From Arthrobacter woluwensis (GTDB lineage: Bacteria; Actinomycetota; Actinomycetes; Actinomycetales; Micrococcaceae), in NCBI RefSeq assembly GCF_900105345.1, contig NZ_FNSN01000003.1:62001-126000 (forward strand): a stretch of DNA of 64,000 nt, written 5' to 3'. This document shows, piece after piece, positions 41,800-51,903 of this stretch; within the stretch, counting starts at the first letter, position 1; the number at the start of each line of letters is the position of its first letter. The translations under genes and the position numbers were made by a program. The notes under the pieces are model-generated. The model was not told where the DNA came from and ran no database searches. It worked only from the letters and a program-made list of their open reading frames with translations.

Positions 41800-44376
41800 A
41801 TGGCCGAGAGCCCCAGCACGGACAGCACCAGCACGGACGCCCAGCAGCGGGAGGCGATCGCCCAGGCGATCAGCCGGCTCAGCCTCGAGGACAAGGTCCG
41901 GCTCCTGACCGGCGAGACCGCGTTCACCTTGCCCGGAAACGCCGCGATCGGCCTCGCGCCCCTCGCCTTCTCCGACGGACCCACCGGCGTGCGCGGGCTG
42001 AAGTTCATGGGCGGCGACGCCGTCGCGCTCTTCCCCAACGCCACCCTCATCGCGTCCTCCTGGGACGACGCGATCGCCGAGGAAGTGGGCGGGATGCTGT
42101 CCGAGGAGGCGCACCGCCAGAACATCCACGTCGTCCTCGGACCGACCATCAACCTGCACCGCACCCCCTTGGGCGGCCGGCTCTTCGAGGCCTACTCGGA
42201 GGACCCGTACCTGACCGGCCGGGCGGCGAGCGCCTATGTCCGCGGTCTCCAGGACGGCGCGCCAGACCCCGACGGCACCGGACGGCGCGGCGGCGGCACG
42301 GGGGCGTGCCTCAAGCACCTCGTGGCCAACGAATCCGAGATCCTGCGCAATTTCATGAACTCCCAGGTCTCCGAAACGGCCCTGCGCGAGGTGTACCTCC
42401 TGCCGTTCGAGATGGCCGTTCAGGATGCTCGCCCGTGGGCCATGATGGCCGCGTACAACGACATCAACGGCATCACCGCCACCGAGCAGGACCACATCCA
42501 GAACGGGATCGTGAAGGGCGAGTGGGGCTGGGACGGCCTCATCATGAGCGACTGGTTCGCCACCAAGCGCACCGTGGAGTCGGCCAACGGCGGCCTGGAC
42601 CTGGTCATGCCGGGTCCGTCCGGCCCGTGGGGCGAGCGGCTCGTGGCCGCCGTCCGACGCGGTGACGTGGCCGAGAGCACCGTGGACGAGCACATCGCCC
42701 GCCTGCTCCTCCTGGCCCGCCGCACCGGCGCCTTCGCCGCGGACGGGGCCTCGCCCTTCGCATCCGGTATGCCGGCCCCGGACTCCGCCGAGCGACGGGA
42801 GCAGCTGCGCCGCATCGCCTCCCGCGGCATGACCCTGCTGAAGAACGCCGACGGCGTCCTCCCCCTGGCCGGCGACGGCCCGGTCGCGCTCGTGGGCCGC
42901 TCCGCCGTGGCCACCGTCTGCATGGGCGGCGGCTCGGCGCAGGTCACGCCGCCGTACCAGGTCACCATCGCCGAGGGTCTGAGCGCCCGGCTCGGGGACC
43001 GCCTGACCGTGGTGGACGGGGTGGCCATCCGCCGCCGCCCGGTCGCCGCCTCCGCGGAGTTCCTCAGCGACCCGGTCTCGGGCGAGCCCGGGATCCGTGT
43101 CACCCAGCTCGCCGCCGACGGCCGTGAGATCTCCAGCGCGCACTCCCCCGTGGCCTCCCTCAGCACCGGCTTCGACGACCCGAGCCAGGAATCGCCCGCG
43201 GCCGTCCGCCTCGACGCCGTGCTCAGCAGCGGCGGGACCGTCCGGGTGGGCGGCATCGGCGCGGGTCACTGGCGCCTCGTCGTCACCGGGCCGGACGGCG
43301 CGGTGCTCGCCGAGCTCGACCGTGACGTCACCACCGAAGGCTTCGACCCGGGTGAAGGCATCCTCCGCCCACCCGCCTTCTCCGAGGTCCTCGACCTTCC
43401 CGAGGGCAGCCGGATCAGCGCCACCCAGACGTTCCGGCCGGTGGACTGGCGCGCTGTCCTGGCCGCGCAGCCGCACGTGCGCGTCGCCGAGGAGAGCCAC
43501 CTGTTCGCGGCGTCCGGGGTGGGGCTGGCCACCCTCGTGGCCGAGCCGATCCCCGTCAGCGACGACGACGCCCTCGCCGCCGCCGAGGACGCCGCGCGCC
43601 GGGCGGGGACCGCCGTCGTCGTGGTCGGGCTGACGGAGGAGGACGAGACAGAGGCCGCGGACAAGCACACCCTCGCCCTGCCCGGCCGCCAGGACGAGCT
43701 CGTGACCCGGGTCGCCGCGGCGGCCGAGCGGACCGTGGTGGTGGTCAACGCCGCCACCCCGGTCCTCATGCCGTGGCTCGACGCGGTGGACGCGGTGCTG
43801 GTCGTGGGCCTGCCGGGCCAGGAGGGCGGCCATGCCGTGGCCGACGTCCTCACGGGCGAGGCCGAGCCCACGGGCCGCCTCGTCACGAGTTTCCCCTCCG
43901 CCGACGGTGCGGCCCCGGCCTGGAGCACTCAGCCGGACGAGACACTGACCCTCGATTACAGCGACGGCACCGCCATCGGCTACCGCGGCTATCACGCCGG
44001 CGACGCGCCCGAGCCCCTGTTCTGGTTCGGCGCCGGCCTGGGCTTCGGCGCGTGGGAGTACGCGGACGCCGCTCTCACGGACGACGACGGCGTGCCCTCC
44101 GTGTCCCTGACGCTTCGGAACGTCTCGGCACGGGACAGCCGTGAAGTGGTGCAGCTCTACTACGTCCCCGCGGAAGCCGGGCAGCCCGTCCGTCTGGCCG
44201 GGTACACGAACGTCGAGGTCCCGGCGGGCGGCTCGGTCCCTGTTGTTGTCCGCGCCGATCCGCGCCTGTTGCGCCGCTGGGACGAGGCGGACGGATCCTG
44301 GCGGGAGCTCACGGGCGGCGAATTCCTCCTGGCCCGCGGCCTCGGCGATGTCCGGGCCCGGGTGTCGTGGAGATGA
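41800..44376 (+). CDS. Glycoside hydrolase family 3 beta-glucosidase
   Basis: 858-residue intracellular beta-glycosidase (no signal peptide). The GH3 N-terminal barrel includes FSDGPTGVRG, a GPTINLHRTPLGGRLFEAYS segment and the nucleophile region GLIMSDWFAT (Asp of SDW). The C-terminal domain has GMTLLKNADGVLPL and VALVGRSAV. An inserted PA14-like module lies around 430-560. The C-terminus is a fibronectin-III-like domain (SLTLRNVSARDSREVVQLYY). The start at 41800 has AAGGTGAG upstream. It is cotranscribed with a TetR gene and probably hydrolyses imported oligosaccharides or plant glycosides. Confidence 0.9.
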   Translation: MAESPSTDSTSTDAQQREAIAQAISRLSLEDKVRLLTGETAFTLPGNAAIGLAPLAFSDGPTGVRGLKFMGGDAVALFPNATLIASSWDDAIAEEVGGMLSEEAHRQNIHVVLGPTINLHRTPLGGRLFEAYSEDPYLTGRAASAYVRGLQDGAPDPDGTGRRGGGTGACLKHLVANESEILRNFMNSQVSETALREVYLLPFEMAVQDARPWAMMAAYNDINGITATEQDHIQNGIVKGEWGWDGLIMSDWFATKRTVESANGGLDLVMPGPSGPWGERLVAAVRRGDVAESTVDEHIARLLLLARRTGAFAADGASPFASGMPAPDSAERREQLRRIASRGMTLLKNADGVLPLAGDGPVALVGRSAVATVCMGGGSAQVTPPYQVTIAEGLSARLGDRLTVVDGVAIRRRPVAASAEFLSDPVSGEPGIRVTQLAADGREISSAHSPVASLSTGFDDPSQESPAAVRLDAVLSSGGTVRVGGIGAGHWRLVVTGPDGAVLAELDRDVTTEGFDPGEGILRPPAFSEVLDLPEGSRISATQTFRPVDWRAVLAAQPHVRVAEESHLFAASGVGLATLVAEPIPVSDDDALAAAEDAARRAGTAVVVVGLTEEDETEAADKHTLALPGRQDELVTRVAAAAERTVVVVNAATPVLMPWLDAVDAVLVVGLPGQEGGHAVADVLTGEAEPTGRLVTSFPSADGAAPAWSTQPDETLTLDYSDGTAIGYRGYHAGDAPEPLFWFGAGLGFGAWEYADAALTDDDGVPSVSLTLRNVSARDSREVVQLYYVPAEAGQPVRLAGYTNVEVPAGGSVPVVVRADPRLLRRWDEADGSWRELTGGEFLLARGLGDVRARVSWR

Positions 44377-45044
44377 GCTCCACGGGCACGGCGGACGGCG
44401 ATTCCGTCGAGTCCGACGGGATCGCCCGCCGTGCCAGCGGCCGGCCCAAGGGCGCGGACAGCGCCGCCCGGCGGGAGGAGATCCTGGCCGCCGCGGCACG
44501 GGTCTTCTCCGAGGACGGGTACCGGGGCACGTCGATGAGCTCCCTGGCGCGGTCCTGCGGCTTGAGCCTGACAGGACTGCTGCACCACTTCCCCACCAAG
44601 GACGCGCTCCTGGCGGCGGTCATGGAGTGGCGCGACGCACGGGACTTGGCGCTGCTGAGCGGTCGGGACCGCGAGGAGCCGCGGGGCTGGGCCGCCGTGG
44701 AGCGGCTGGTGGACCTGGTCCGGCACAACACCCGGCAGCCCGGCATGGTCCGGCTCTTCACCACCCTGGCCGGAGAGGCGGCGGCCCACGACCACCCCGC
44801 CAGCTCCTGGCTCCTGGAACACCACCGGCTGGCGGAGGCGAAGATCCTCCGGTCCTTCCGGGAGGCGGCCGAGGACGGCCGGCTCCTGCCCGGCGCCCCC
44901 GTAGAATCGCTGGCGCGGTGCCTCGTGGCGGCCATGGACGGGCTGCAGATGCAGTGGCTGTCCGATCCGGACGACGACGGCGCGGCCATGGCGGACGACT
45001 TCGCCGTCCTGGTCGAGACCATCCGGGAGCGCTGGGGCCGCTGA
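44373..45044 (+). CDS. TetR family regulator of the GH3 operon
   Basis: 223-residue TetR repressor. The HTH lies at about residues 30-75 (REEILAAAARVFSEDGYRGT, then LTGLLHHFPTKDALLAAVME), and the C-terminal domain resembles the TetR_C_6-like sensor. The ATG overlaps the beta-glucosidase stop by ATGA, so the regulator is made together with its enzyme. The palindrome at 41716-41739 is the probable operator; a sugar or glycoside is the probable inducer. Confidence 0.87.
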   Translation: MSSTGTADGDSVESDGIARRASGRPKGADSAARREEILAAAARVFSEDGYRGTSMSSLARSCGLSLTGLLHHFPTKDALLAAVMEWRDARDLALLSGRDREEPRGWAAVERLVDLVRHNTRQPGMVRLFTTLAGEAAAHDHPASSWLLEHHRLAEAKILRSFREAAEDGRLLPGAPVESLARCLVAAMDGLQMQWLSDPDDDGAAMADDFAVLVETIRERWGR

Positions 45045-45115
45045 GCCACCCAGCGCCCCCGGCGACCAGGCCGGCCGGCCCCGGGGGGCCGGGGCCCGCG
45101 CCGAGGAGCCGGCGC

Positions 45116-46528
45116 TCAGGAGTCGAAGCCCAGCCCGACTGCGTCGAGGGCCTTGAGGATGAAGTTGCGCTTGCCCTCGTTGTGGTCGGCGCGGTCCATC
45201 GACCAGCGGGTGAGGTTGATCCCCACCGAGGCGAACGGTTCCGGAGGGAACGGCAGGGGCCGCTTGCGGACCATCTCCACGCGGGTCCGTTCGGTGTCCG
45301 CGCCGCTCAGCAGGTCCAGCAGGACGTCGGCGGCGAAGGCGGTGGCGCCCACGCCCAGGCCGGTGAACCCGGCGGCGTAGGCCACCCGGTCCTTCCGCGC
45401 TGTGCCGAAGAAGGCGCAGAACTGGGTGCTGGAGTCGATGGGTCCCGCCCACTTGTGCGTGAACTTCACGCCCTCCAGCTGGGGGAACGTGGTGAAGAAG
45501 TGCGAGGCCAGCCGCTCCCACGTCTCCGGCTGGTACTCGTGCCCCTCGTCCACGCGACGGCCCCAGAAGTACAGCGCGTCGTAGCCGCCGAACAGGATCC
45601 GGTTGTCCTGAGTGATCCGGTAATAGTGGAACTGGTTGGCCATGTCCCCGATGCCCTGCCGGTTCGTCCAGCCGATGGCCTCGAGCTGCTCCTGGCTCAG
45701 GGGCTCCGTCATGAGGGCGTAGTCGTAGACCGGCACCGTCATGAGCGCGTTGCGCTTGAGCAGCGACGGGAACACGTTGGTCCCCAGCACCACCTGCCCG
45801 GCGCGCACGGTGCCTCGGTCCGTCACGACGTCCACGCCGCCGTCGACGTCCACCAGCTCCCGCACGCGGGTGCCCTCATGGATCGTCACGCCCAGCTCGG
45901 TGACCACCCGGGCGAGTTCGGTGGCGAGCTTGTACGGGTGCACCATGGCCACGGAGTCCTTGAGCCAGACCGAGCCGAGGAACGTGGGCGAGTTGACCTC
46001 GGCCCGCGTGGCCTCCCGGTTCAGCACGTGGCCACCGCTCTCCTCCGCCAGCCACTCCAGCTGATGGGGCTCGACGGCGACGTTCAGCTCGCCGGTCCGC
46101 TCCCATTCGCAGTCCATGCCGTAGCGTTCGATCGCCTCCTGCATGCGCTCAAGGTTCTCCAGACCCAGCCGTTCGAGGGTCTCGATCTCCTGCGGCCAGC
46201 GGCTCTTGCCGTTCTCGTAGCCGTGGGTCAGGCTGGCCTCGCAGAAGCCGCCGTTCCGGCCGGACGCAGCCCAGGCGATCCGCTCGCCCTCGAGCAGGAT
46301 GACGCTGCGCTCCGGTTCACGTTCCTTGGCCCGCAGGGCGGTCCACAGGCCCGTGTAACCGCCGCCCACGATCACCAGGGCGGCGCTCGCGTCGCCTTCC
46401 AGCTGCGGGTAGCGGGTCACGTCCGGACCCAGGTCGTCGATCCAGAACGGCCGGTGAACGGCCCCTTCCAGAGAACGCGCGACGACGGCGGGCTGGGGGA
46501 CGTTCCGTTCGAAAACGGTGGTATGCAC
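45116..46528 (-). CDS. FAD-dependent amine oxidoreductase (PuuB/DAO type)
   Basis: 470-residue flavoprotein of the DAO family. The FAD-binding motif ALVIVGGGYTGLWTALRAKE is followed by ASGRNGGF, and the C-terminal part has GYDALYFWGRRVD and AAGFTGLGVGATAFAADVLL. This arrangement is typical of gamma-glutamylputrescine oxidase (PuuB) and relatives that oxidise primary amines to aldehydes. It starts with GTG (AGGAG upstream) and is the last gene of the amidohydrolase-ABC transporter operon, 93 bp after the ATPase gene. Together with the aminobutyraldehyde dehydrogenase at 54507 it suggests amine breakdown. Confidence 0.87.
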   Translation of the reverse strand: MHTTVFERNVPQPAVVARSLEGAVHRPFWIDDLGPDVTRYPQLEGDASAALVIVGGGYTGLWTALRAKEREPERSVILLEGERIAWAASGRNGGFCEASLTHGYENGKSRWPQEIETLERLGLENLERMQEAIERYGMDCEWERTGELNVAVEPHQLEWLAEESGGHVLNREATRAEVNSPTFLGSVWLKDSVAMVHPYKLATELARVVTELGVTIHEGTRVRELVDVDGGVDVVTDRGTVRAGQVVLGTNVFPSLLKRNALMTVPVYDYALMTEPLSQEQLEAIGWTNRQGIGDMANQFHYYRITQDNRILFGGYDALYFWGRRVDEGHEYQPETWERLASHFFTTFPQLEGVKFTHKWAGPIDSSTQFCAFFGTARKDRVAYAAGFTGLGVGATAFAADVLLDLLSGADTERTRVEMVRKRPLPFPPEPFASVGINLTRWSMDRADHNEGKRNFILKALDAVGLGFDS

Positions 46529-46620
46529 GGGAGTTTCTCCTGTTTGAGGGTGCGGTGGATGAAGCGGTGTGGAAGGACGCTTGAGCGGAGGAAGCGTCGA
46601 GTGGTGGCGGGCGACGGCCT

Positions 46621-48231
46621 TCAGAGGGCCGCCGGTTCTGCGTCCCAGAGGGGCCTCGGCCGGGAGCCGAGGAGGTTCCGGGTGTAGTCGTCCGCGGGAG
46701 CGGCGAGCACCTCGGACGTGGGGCCCTGTTCGACGATCCGGCCCTGGTGCATCACCAGGACCTGCGAACAGATCCGGGACACCACGGCGAGGTCATGGGT
46801 GACGAAGAGGATGGTCAGGCCGAGCTGGTCCCGGAGTTCCTCGACCAGCGAGAGCACCTGGGCCTGCACGGAGACGTCCAGGGCGCTCGTGGCTTCGTCG
46901 AGGACCAGGAGCCGGGGCTGCGCCGCGAGGGCCTTGGCCAGCGCGACCCGCTGACGCTGACCTCCGGACAGCGCCCGCGGCTTGGAACCGAACCGTTCCG
47001 GACCGATGCCGACCCGTTCCAGCAGCTCACGGGCGCTGTCCGCGGCAGCCTTGCGGGACTGCTTGCGGTGCAGCCGGAACACGTCCGCCACGGCGTGACC
47101 GACGGGGATCCGCGGGTCCAGGGACAGGTACGGATCCTGGAAAACGATCTGCACATCCTTGGCCAGGAGCTTGCGTTCGGACGCCTTCAGGGGACGGGCC
47201 GGGCGCTCGGTCCCGTCCAGGTGGAGCTCTCCGTCGCTCGGGGTCTCCAGCGCGACCACCAGGCGGGCCAGCGTCGACTTGCCCGAGCCGGACTCGCCCA
47301 CCACGCCGAGCGAGCCGCCGCGCGGCAGGGTGAACGCGGCGTCGTCGAGGGCCGTGATGACCTCGCCGTGGGCGAGCTCGTACCGCTTGCTCAGGCCGGA
47401 GACCTCCAGCAGCGGCGCCTCCGCCGACGGGGCGGGCGGGGCGGGGATCCGATCCAGGTCGATCGTGGGGGTGGCCCCCACGAGCTCCCGCGTGTACTCC
47501 TGCTGCGGACTCACGAACACGTCCCGGGTACGGCCGTGCTCCACCACCTTGCCGCGGCGGAGCACGTAGACGCGCTCACACAGGCTCGCGGCGAGGTTGA
47601 GGTCGTGGGTGATGAAGAGCATGCCCATGCCGCGGGCCTGCTGCTCGTCCCGCAGGAGCCGGACGATCCCGGCCTGCGTGGTGACGTCGAGCGCCGTGGT
47701 GGGCTCGTCGCACAGGAGCAGCTCCGGGGAGTCCAGGAGCGCGGCCGCGATCATGACGCGCTGCAGCATGCCGCCGGACAGCTGATGCGGGTACTGGTTT
47801 ACCAGGTCCTTGGCGCGGCGCAGGCCGACCTGCTCCAGCTGGGTCACGGCCCGTTCGGTGGCCTCGGCGCGGGAGAGGCCGCGCCAGCGGACCAGGGTCT
47901 CCGTCAGGAAGTCGCCCACGGTGCGCACCGGGTTGATGCCCGCGCGGGGATCCTGGAAGATCATGGACGCCCGCTGGCGGCGCAGGTCCAGGAGCTGCTG
48001 GCGGCCCGCCGTGAGGGTGTCGAGGCCCCGGACGGACACCAGCCCGGAGTGCTGGGCGCGTTCCGGGAGGAGTCCCAGGGCGGCCCGCGTGGTCAGCGAC
48101 TTCCCCGAACCGGACTCGCCCACGAGCGCCACGGCCTCGCCGTCGTCGACGTGGAGGGAGACGCGGTCCAGCAGCGGGTCGCGTCCCGCGAAACCGAGGG
48201 TGAAATCCTGCACTTCCAGCAAGTGACTCAT
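46621..48231 (-). CDS. Dipeptide-type ABC transporter, fused ATP-binding protein
   Basis: 536-residue protein with two complete ABC ATPase domains of the Dpp/Opp (OppD-OppF) type. Domain 1 has Walker [14 protein letters not shown], signature LSGGMLQRV and Walker [14 protein letters not shown]. Domain 2 has [22 protein letters not shown] and [13 protein letters not shown]. It energises the permease pair encoded upstream and overlaps the DppC-like gene by ATGA. Confidence 0.93.
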   Translation of the reverse strand: MSHLLEVQDFTLGFAGRDPLLDRVSLHVDDGEAVALVGESGSGKSLTTRAALGLLPERAQHSGLVSVRGLDTLTAGRQQLLDLRRQRASMIFQDPRAGINPVRTVGDFLTETLVRWRGLSRAEATERAVTQLEQVGLRRAKDLVNQYPHQLSGGMLQRVMIAAALLDSPELLLCDEPTTALDVTTQAGIVRLLRDEQQARGMGMLFITHDLNLAASLCERVYVLRRGKVVEHGRTRDVFVSPQQEYTRELVGATPTIDLDRIPAPPAPSAEAPLLEVSGLSKRYELAHGEVITALDDAAFTLPRGGSLGVVGESGSGKSTLARLVVALETPSDGELHLDGTERPARPLKASERKLLAKDVQIVFQDPYLSLDPRIPVGHAVADVFRLHRKQSRKAAADSARELLERVGIGPERFGSKPRALSGGQRQRVALAKALAAQPRLLVLDEATSALDVSVQAQVLSLVEELRDQLGLTILFVTHDLAVVSRICSQVLVMHQGRIVEQGPTSEVLAAPADDYTRNLLGSRPRPLWDAEPAAL

Positions 48232-49085
48232 GAGAGCTTGCCTCCGATCCGATCCGAGATCTCCTCGCCGATGACATTCACGGCGACCACGACGACGACC
48301 ACCACGAGCGCCGGCCAGAACGCCGGCAGGATGTAGCCGCCCAGCAGAGCCCCCCGGGACTCCTCGATCATGGCGCCCCAGTCGCTCGTGGGCGGCTGGA
48401 CGCCGAGGCCGATGAAGGACAGGGCCGCGAGGTCCGCCAGGACGTAGCCGAAGTTCAGCGCCGACTGGGCCCCCACGGTGGGGATCAGGTTCGGCAGCAC
48501 CCGGCCCAGGACCACCCACGGCGTCCGGAAGCCGAGCACCCGGTACGCCTGGACGTACGGGCGGGACCGTTCCGAGGCCACGAGGCCCTGGGTCAGACGC
48601 GCCACATAGGGGACGTAGGCGATCGTCATGGCGATGATCGGTGCCACGAGACCCTTGCCGAACAGCGCCACGGCGAGCATCGACACCAGCAGGGCCGGGA
48701 AGGCGAAGAGGATGTCGAACACGCGGCCCAGGACCTTGCCGAGCCAGCCGTCGGACCAGCCGGCGGCCAGGCCGAGCAGCAGACCGAGGACCGTGGAGCC
48801 GAGCACCACGAGCGTGGGGCCGAGCAGTGAGGTCCGGCCGCCGAACATGAGGCGGCTGAGCAGGTCACGGCCCAGGGCGTCGGTGCCGAGGAGGTGCTGG
48901 GCGCTGGGACCGGCGAGCACGTTGTCCAGGTCGACGTAGTCCGGGTCGTACGGCGCGAGCGTCGGGGCCAGGACGGACACCACGACCACCACGGCCGTGA
49001 CGATCACGGCGATCCAGGCCGTGAGGGACAGGGCGGAGGTGTAGCGCCGGAACCCCGTCTGCGGGAGCGTCATTGAGAGGGTCAT
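48228..49085 (-). CDS. Dipeptide-type ABC permease (DppC-like)
   Basis: 285-residue inner-membrane permease with an N-terminal helix (TAWIAVIVTAVVVVVSVLAP), the OppC/DppC N-terminal segment HLLGTDALGRDLLSRLMFGG and the EAA-like loop ERSRPYVQAYRVLGF. It overlaps both neighbours by 4 bp. With the adjacent DppB-like protein it forms the membrane channel. Confidence 0.93.
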   Translation of the reverse strand: MTLSMTLPQTGFRRYTSALSLTAWIAVIVTAVVVVVSVLAPTLAPYDPDYVDLDNVLAGPSAQHLLGTDALGRDLLSRLMFGGRTSLLGPTLVVLGSTVLGLLLGLAAGWSDGWLGKVLGRVFDILFAFPALLVSMLAVALFGKGLVAPIIAMTIAYVPYVARLTQGLVASERSRPYVQAYRVLGFRTPWVVLGRVLPNLIPTVGAQSALNFGYVLADLAALSFIGLGVQPPTSDWGAMIEESRGALLGGYILPAFWPALVVVVVVVAVNVIGEEISDRIGGKLS

Positions 49086-50158
49086 CGGGTCTCCGATCCA
49101 GCGGCGATACGAGGGTCGATGAGGGGCTGGACCAGGTCCACCACGGTGTTGACCACGACGAACGCCGTGACCACCACCATGACGATGGCCTGCACCACGC
49201 CGAAGTCCAGCCGGTCGATGGACTGGACCAGGAGCTGGCCGATCCCGGTGAGGCCGAAAGTCTGCTCGATGATGGCGCTGGAGACCAGGAGGCCGGCGAT
49301 CAGGACGCCGCTCACCGTGAGGATGGGGCCCAGGGCGTTCCGCAGCACGTGGCGCAGGACCACCGTGGGACGCGTCAGGCCGCGGCTCGTGGCCACCTCG
49401 ACGTGTTCCCGGATGAGCTGTTCGTTCATGGAGGAGCGCGTCACCCGGGCCACGAACGCAATGTACGTGACGCCGAGGGCCAGGGCCGGCAGGGTGAGAT
49501 GCCAGATCCGGTCCCAGAAGCCGTCACCGCTGCCGAAGGAGGGGAACCAGCCGAGGTTGACGGAGAACACCGCCACCAGGCCGATGGCCGCCACGAAGGG
49601 CGGGACCGCGCCGGCCGCGGTGAGGGAGATGAGGATGAACTTGTCGCCGAACCCCTTGTTGAGGCTCGCGATGATGCCGGCCAGCAGACCCAGGACCGTG
49701 ATGAACACGGCGGCGAGCGCCACGAGCTGCAAGGTGGTGGGGAGCCGGTTGAGCAGCACGTCCGAGACGTCCTGCCGGTAGGTCAGGGACCGGCCCCAGT
49801 CGCCGTGCAGGATGCCGCCGAGCCAGTTCACGTACTGCTCCCACGGCGGCTTGTCGAGGCCGTACTGGCGGGTGATCTCCGCGAGCGCCTCCGGCTTGGG
49901 ACTGCGGCCGCGCAGCAGGAAGCGGGCCGGGTCGCCGGGGACCAGGAAGCGGGAGAAGAACACCGCGAGCGATGCCACGAACAAGGTCAGCAGCAGCGTG
50001 CCGATCTTCACGAGCACGAACCGCGGCCGGGAACCGCCCTTGCGTCTGCGGGCCTTGCCGGAGGCGCCCGGAACGCCGGGGCCATCCGCGCCGCCGGACG
50101 CGCCGGAGCCGCCGGGGCCCGGGGAGTCGGGCGAGGGTTTCACGTCAACAGCAGTCAT
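49082..50158 (-). CDS. Dipeptide-type ABC permease (DppB-like)
   Basis: 358-residue permease. A Pro/Gly-rich cytoplasmic N-terminal extension of about 45 residues precedes the first helix (TLLLTLFVASLAVFFSRF). Typical DppB features follow: PGDPARFLLRG, YGLDKPPWEQYVNWLGGIL, GDWGRSLTYRQDV, and the EAA loop MNEQLIREHVEVATSRGLTR. GGAGG precedes the start at 50158. Confidence 0.92.
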   Translation of the reverse strand: MTAVDVKPSPDSPGPGGSGASGGADGPGVPGASGKARRRKGGSRPRFVLVKIGTLLLTLFVASLAVFFSRFLVPGDPARFLLRGRSPKPEALAEITRQYGLDKPPWEQYVNWLGGILHGDWGRSLTYRQDVSDVLLNRLPTTLQLVALAAVFITVLGLLAGIIASLNKGFGDKFILISLTAAGAVPPFVAAIGLVAVFSVNLGWFPSFGSGDGFWDRIWHLTLPALALGVTYIAFVARVTRSSMNEQLIREHVEVATSRGLTRPTVVLRHVLRNALGPILTVSGVLIAGLLVSSAIIEQTFGLTGIGQLLVQSIDRLDFGVVQAIVMVVVTAFVVVNTVVDLVQPLIDPRIAAGSETR

Positions 50159-50160
50159 GC

Positions 50161-51903
50161 TCAACGGCCTCCGATCTTGGCAGCCCACGGGAAGTACATG
50201 TAGTTGATGGACGGGTCAGCCCCGGTGATGCGCTTGCCCAGCCACATGGACGTCACCGTCTCGTACAGCGGGCCCCAGACCACCTCGTCGCTGGCGATCT
50301 TCGCCGCCTGCCCGGTGAACTTCGCGCGCTGGTCCGGGTCCTTGGTCCCGATCGCCTGATTGACGAGCTTGTCGTACTGCTTGTTGACCCAGCCGCCGTA
50401 GTTGCTGAAGTCCCCTTCCCGCAGCACGCTGTACATCTCGAGCGGTTCGGTGCTGGAGAGGTACCAAGAGGTCAGCACGAGGTCCGTTCCCTTGCGGGCC
50501 TCCGGGTCGGAGAACAGGGTCGTGTACTTGTCGTTGGACATCGTGCGGATCTCCGGGTTGAGCCCGATCTCCTTCGCCGCGGACGCGATGGCCCGGGTCT
50601 CGATGTCGAAGGCCGCGCTCAGCGAGGCCGTGGAGAAGACCACCTTCTTGCCGGTGGCGCCGGCCTCCTTGACGAGTTTCTTCGCCTCGGCCAGGTCGTA
50701 CTTCAGCGGCTCCAGGTCACCGAAGGCCTTGTCCACCGTCGCCGGCTTCGCCGCGTTCCACACATTGCGGGTGGTGAGGGCGTCGGTCGGCCGGGCGTAC
50801 CCCTGTTCGGCCGCCTTGATGAGGGCGGGACGGTTGATGGCCATCATGAGCGCCTTGCGGACCCTCACGTCCTTGAAGGTCCCGGCCAGGTCCGTGAAGA
50901 CGAGGCTCTGGACGGTGCTGTCCGCGCCGAAGTAGAGGTTCCCCGCGTCCGTGTTGGCCTTGAGGATGTCCATGGCGTTGGACGGGATCATGAAGGCCCC
51001 GTCGATCTCGCCGGTCTGGAGGGCGTTGATGCGCGAGTTGGCGTCCGTCAGCATCTTGAACGTCACCTGCTTGGACTTCGCCTTCAGGGACGGGTCCCAG
51101 TAGTCGTCGAAGCGCTTGAGGGTGATGCTCTCCCCCGCCTCCCAGCTGACGAAGGAGAAGGGACCCGTGCAGTTCACGCCCTTCGTGGAGTTGCCGTAGT
51201 CCTTGCCGTCCTTGGCGAGGGTCTTGGCGGACTCGACGACGCCGGGCGACCCGACCAGCGCCGCGTTCAGGGTGTAGTCCGGCTTGGCCATGGTGATGGT
51301 CACCTGGTCCGCCGCCGTCTTGTCGATGCTCGCTACGTTCTGGAACGCCGACGCCCAGAAGGACCCGACCTTCTCATCGAGGTGCCGGCGGAGGGACGCC
51401 ACCACATCGTCGGCCGTCATGATGGTCCCGTCGTGGAATTTCACGCCCTGCCGGATGGTGTAGACCCAGTGCAGCGGGTCCGGGTTGTCCACCTTGGTGG
51501 CCAGACCGGGCGACACGGTGAGGTCCTTGTTCCAGCGGAAGAGGGACTCGCAGACGTTGGCCAGGACGGTGTTGTCCGGGTAGTCGAACGCGTAGGCGTA
51601 GTCCAGGGAGAACGGCTCGGCGTACATGGCCCAGGAGAAGCCGTCGATCTCCTTGGTCGGCGCCGGGGACCCCTGGCTCAGGGTGAACTTCGCTTCGCCG
51701 GAATCGCCCGTGGCGCCGGGCCGGGCCGCACAGCCGCTCAGGCCCAGGCCGCCGACCACCGCGAGGGTGATGGCCGCCTTGCCGCGGGCCGCCGTCGTCG
51801 GGCGTGCAGCGGACGACGACGGCGCGCCGAACCGCTCCCGCAGCCGCCGGAGCGCGCTCACGCGGCGTCCCTGGGGCGCGGCGCCGCGCAGGGTCTTCCT
51901 CAT
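50161..51903 (-). CDS. ABC transporter substrate-binding lipoprotein, family 5
   Basis: 580-residue binding protein of the operon. The long basic N-terminus (about 45 residues) precedes the hydrophobic segment and lipobox LSGC near residue 58, so either the signal peptide is unusually long or the real start is internal; ATGA coupling to the upstream amidohydrolase supports 51903. SBP_bac_5 features: DYAYAFDYPDNTVLANVCES, HWVYTIRQGVKFHDGTIMTA, VRKALMMAINRPALI. The ligand may be an acyl-amine or peptide-like compound, inferred from the neighbours. Confidence 0.9.
   Translation of the reverse strand: MRKTLRGAAPQGRRVSALRRLRERFGAPSSSAARPTTAARGKAAITLAVVGGLGLSGCAARPGATGDSGEAKFTLSQGSPAPTKEIDGFSWAMYAEPFSLDYAYAFDYPDNTVLANVCESLFRWNKDLTVSPGLATKVDNPDPLHWVYTIRQGVKFHDGTIMTADDVVASLRRHLDEKVGSFWASAFQNVASIDKTAADQVTITMAKPDYTLNAALVGSPGVVESAKTLAKDGKDYGNSTKGVNCTGPFSFVSWEAGESITLKRFDDYWDPSLKAKSKQVTFKMLTDANSRINALQTGEIDGAFMIPSNAMDILKANTDAGNLYFGADSTVQSLVFTDLAGTFKDVRVRKALMMAINRPALIKAAEQGYARPTDALTTRNVWNAAKPATVDKAFGDLEPLKYDLAEAKKLVKEAGATGKKVVFSTASLSAAFDIETRAIASAAKEIGLNPEIRTMSNDKYTTLFSDPEARKGTDLVLTSWYLSSTEPLEMYSVLREGDFSNYGGWVNKQYDKLVNQAIGTKDPDQRAKFTGQAAKIASDEVVWGPLYETVTSMWLGKRITGADPSINYMYFPWAAKIGGR

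Noticed and set aside
41707-44499. 930-codon minus-strand open frame opposite the GH3 gene
   Set aside because: Antisense shadow of the GH3 beta-glucosidase; no ribosome site and no recognisable motif.
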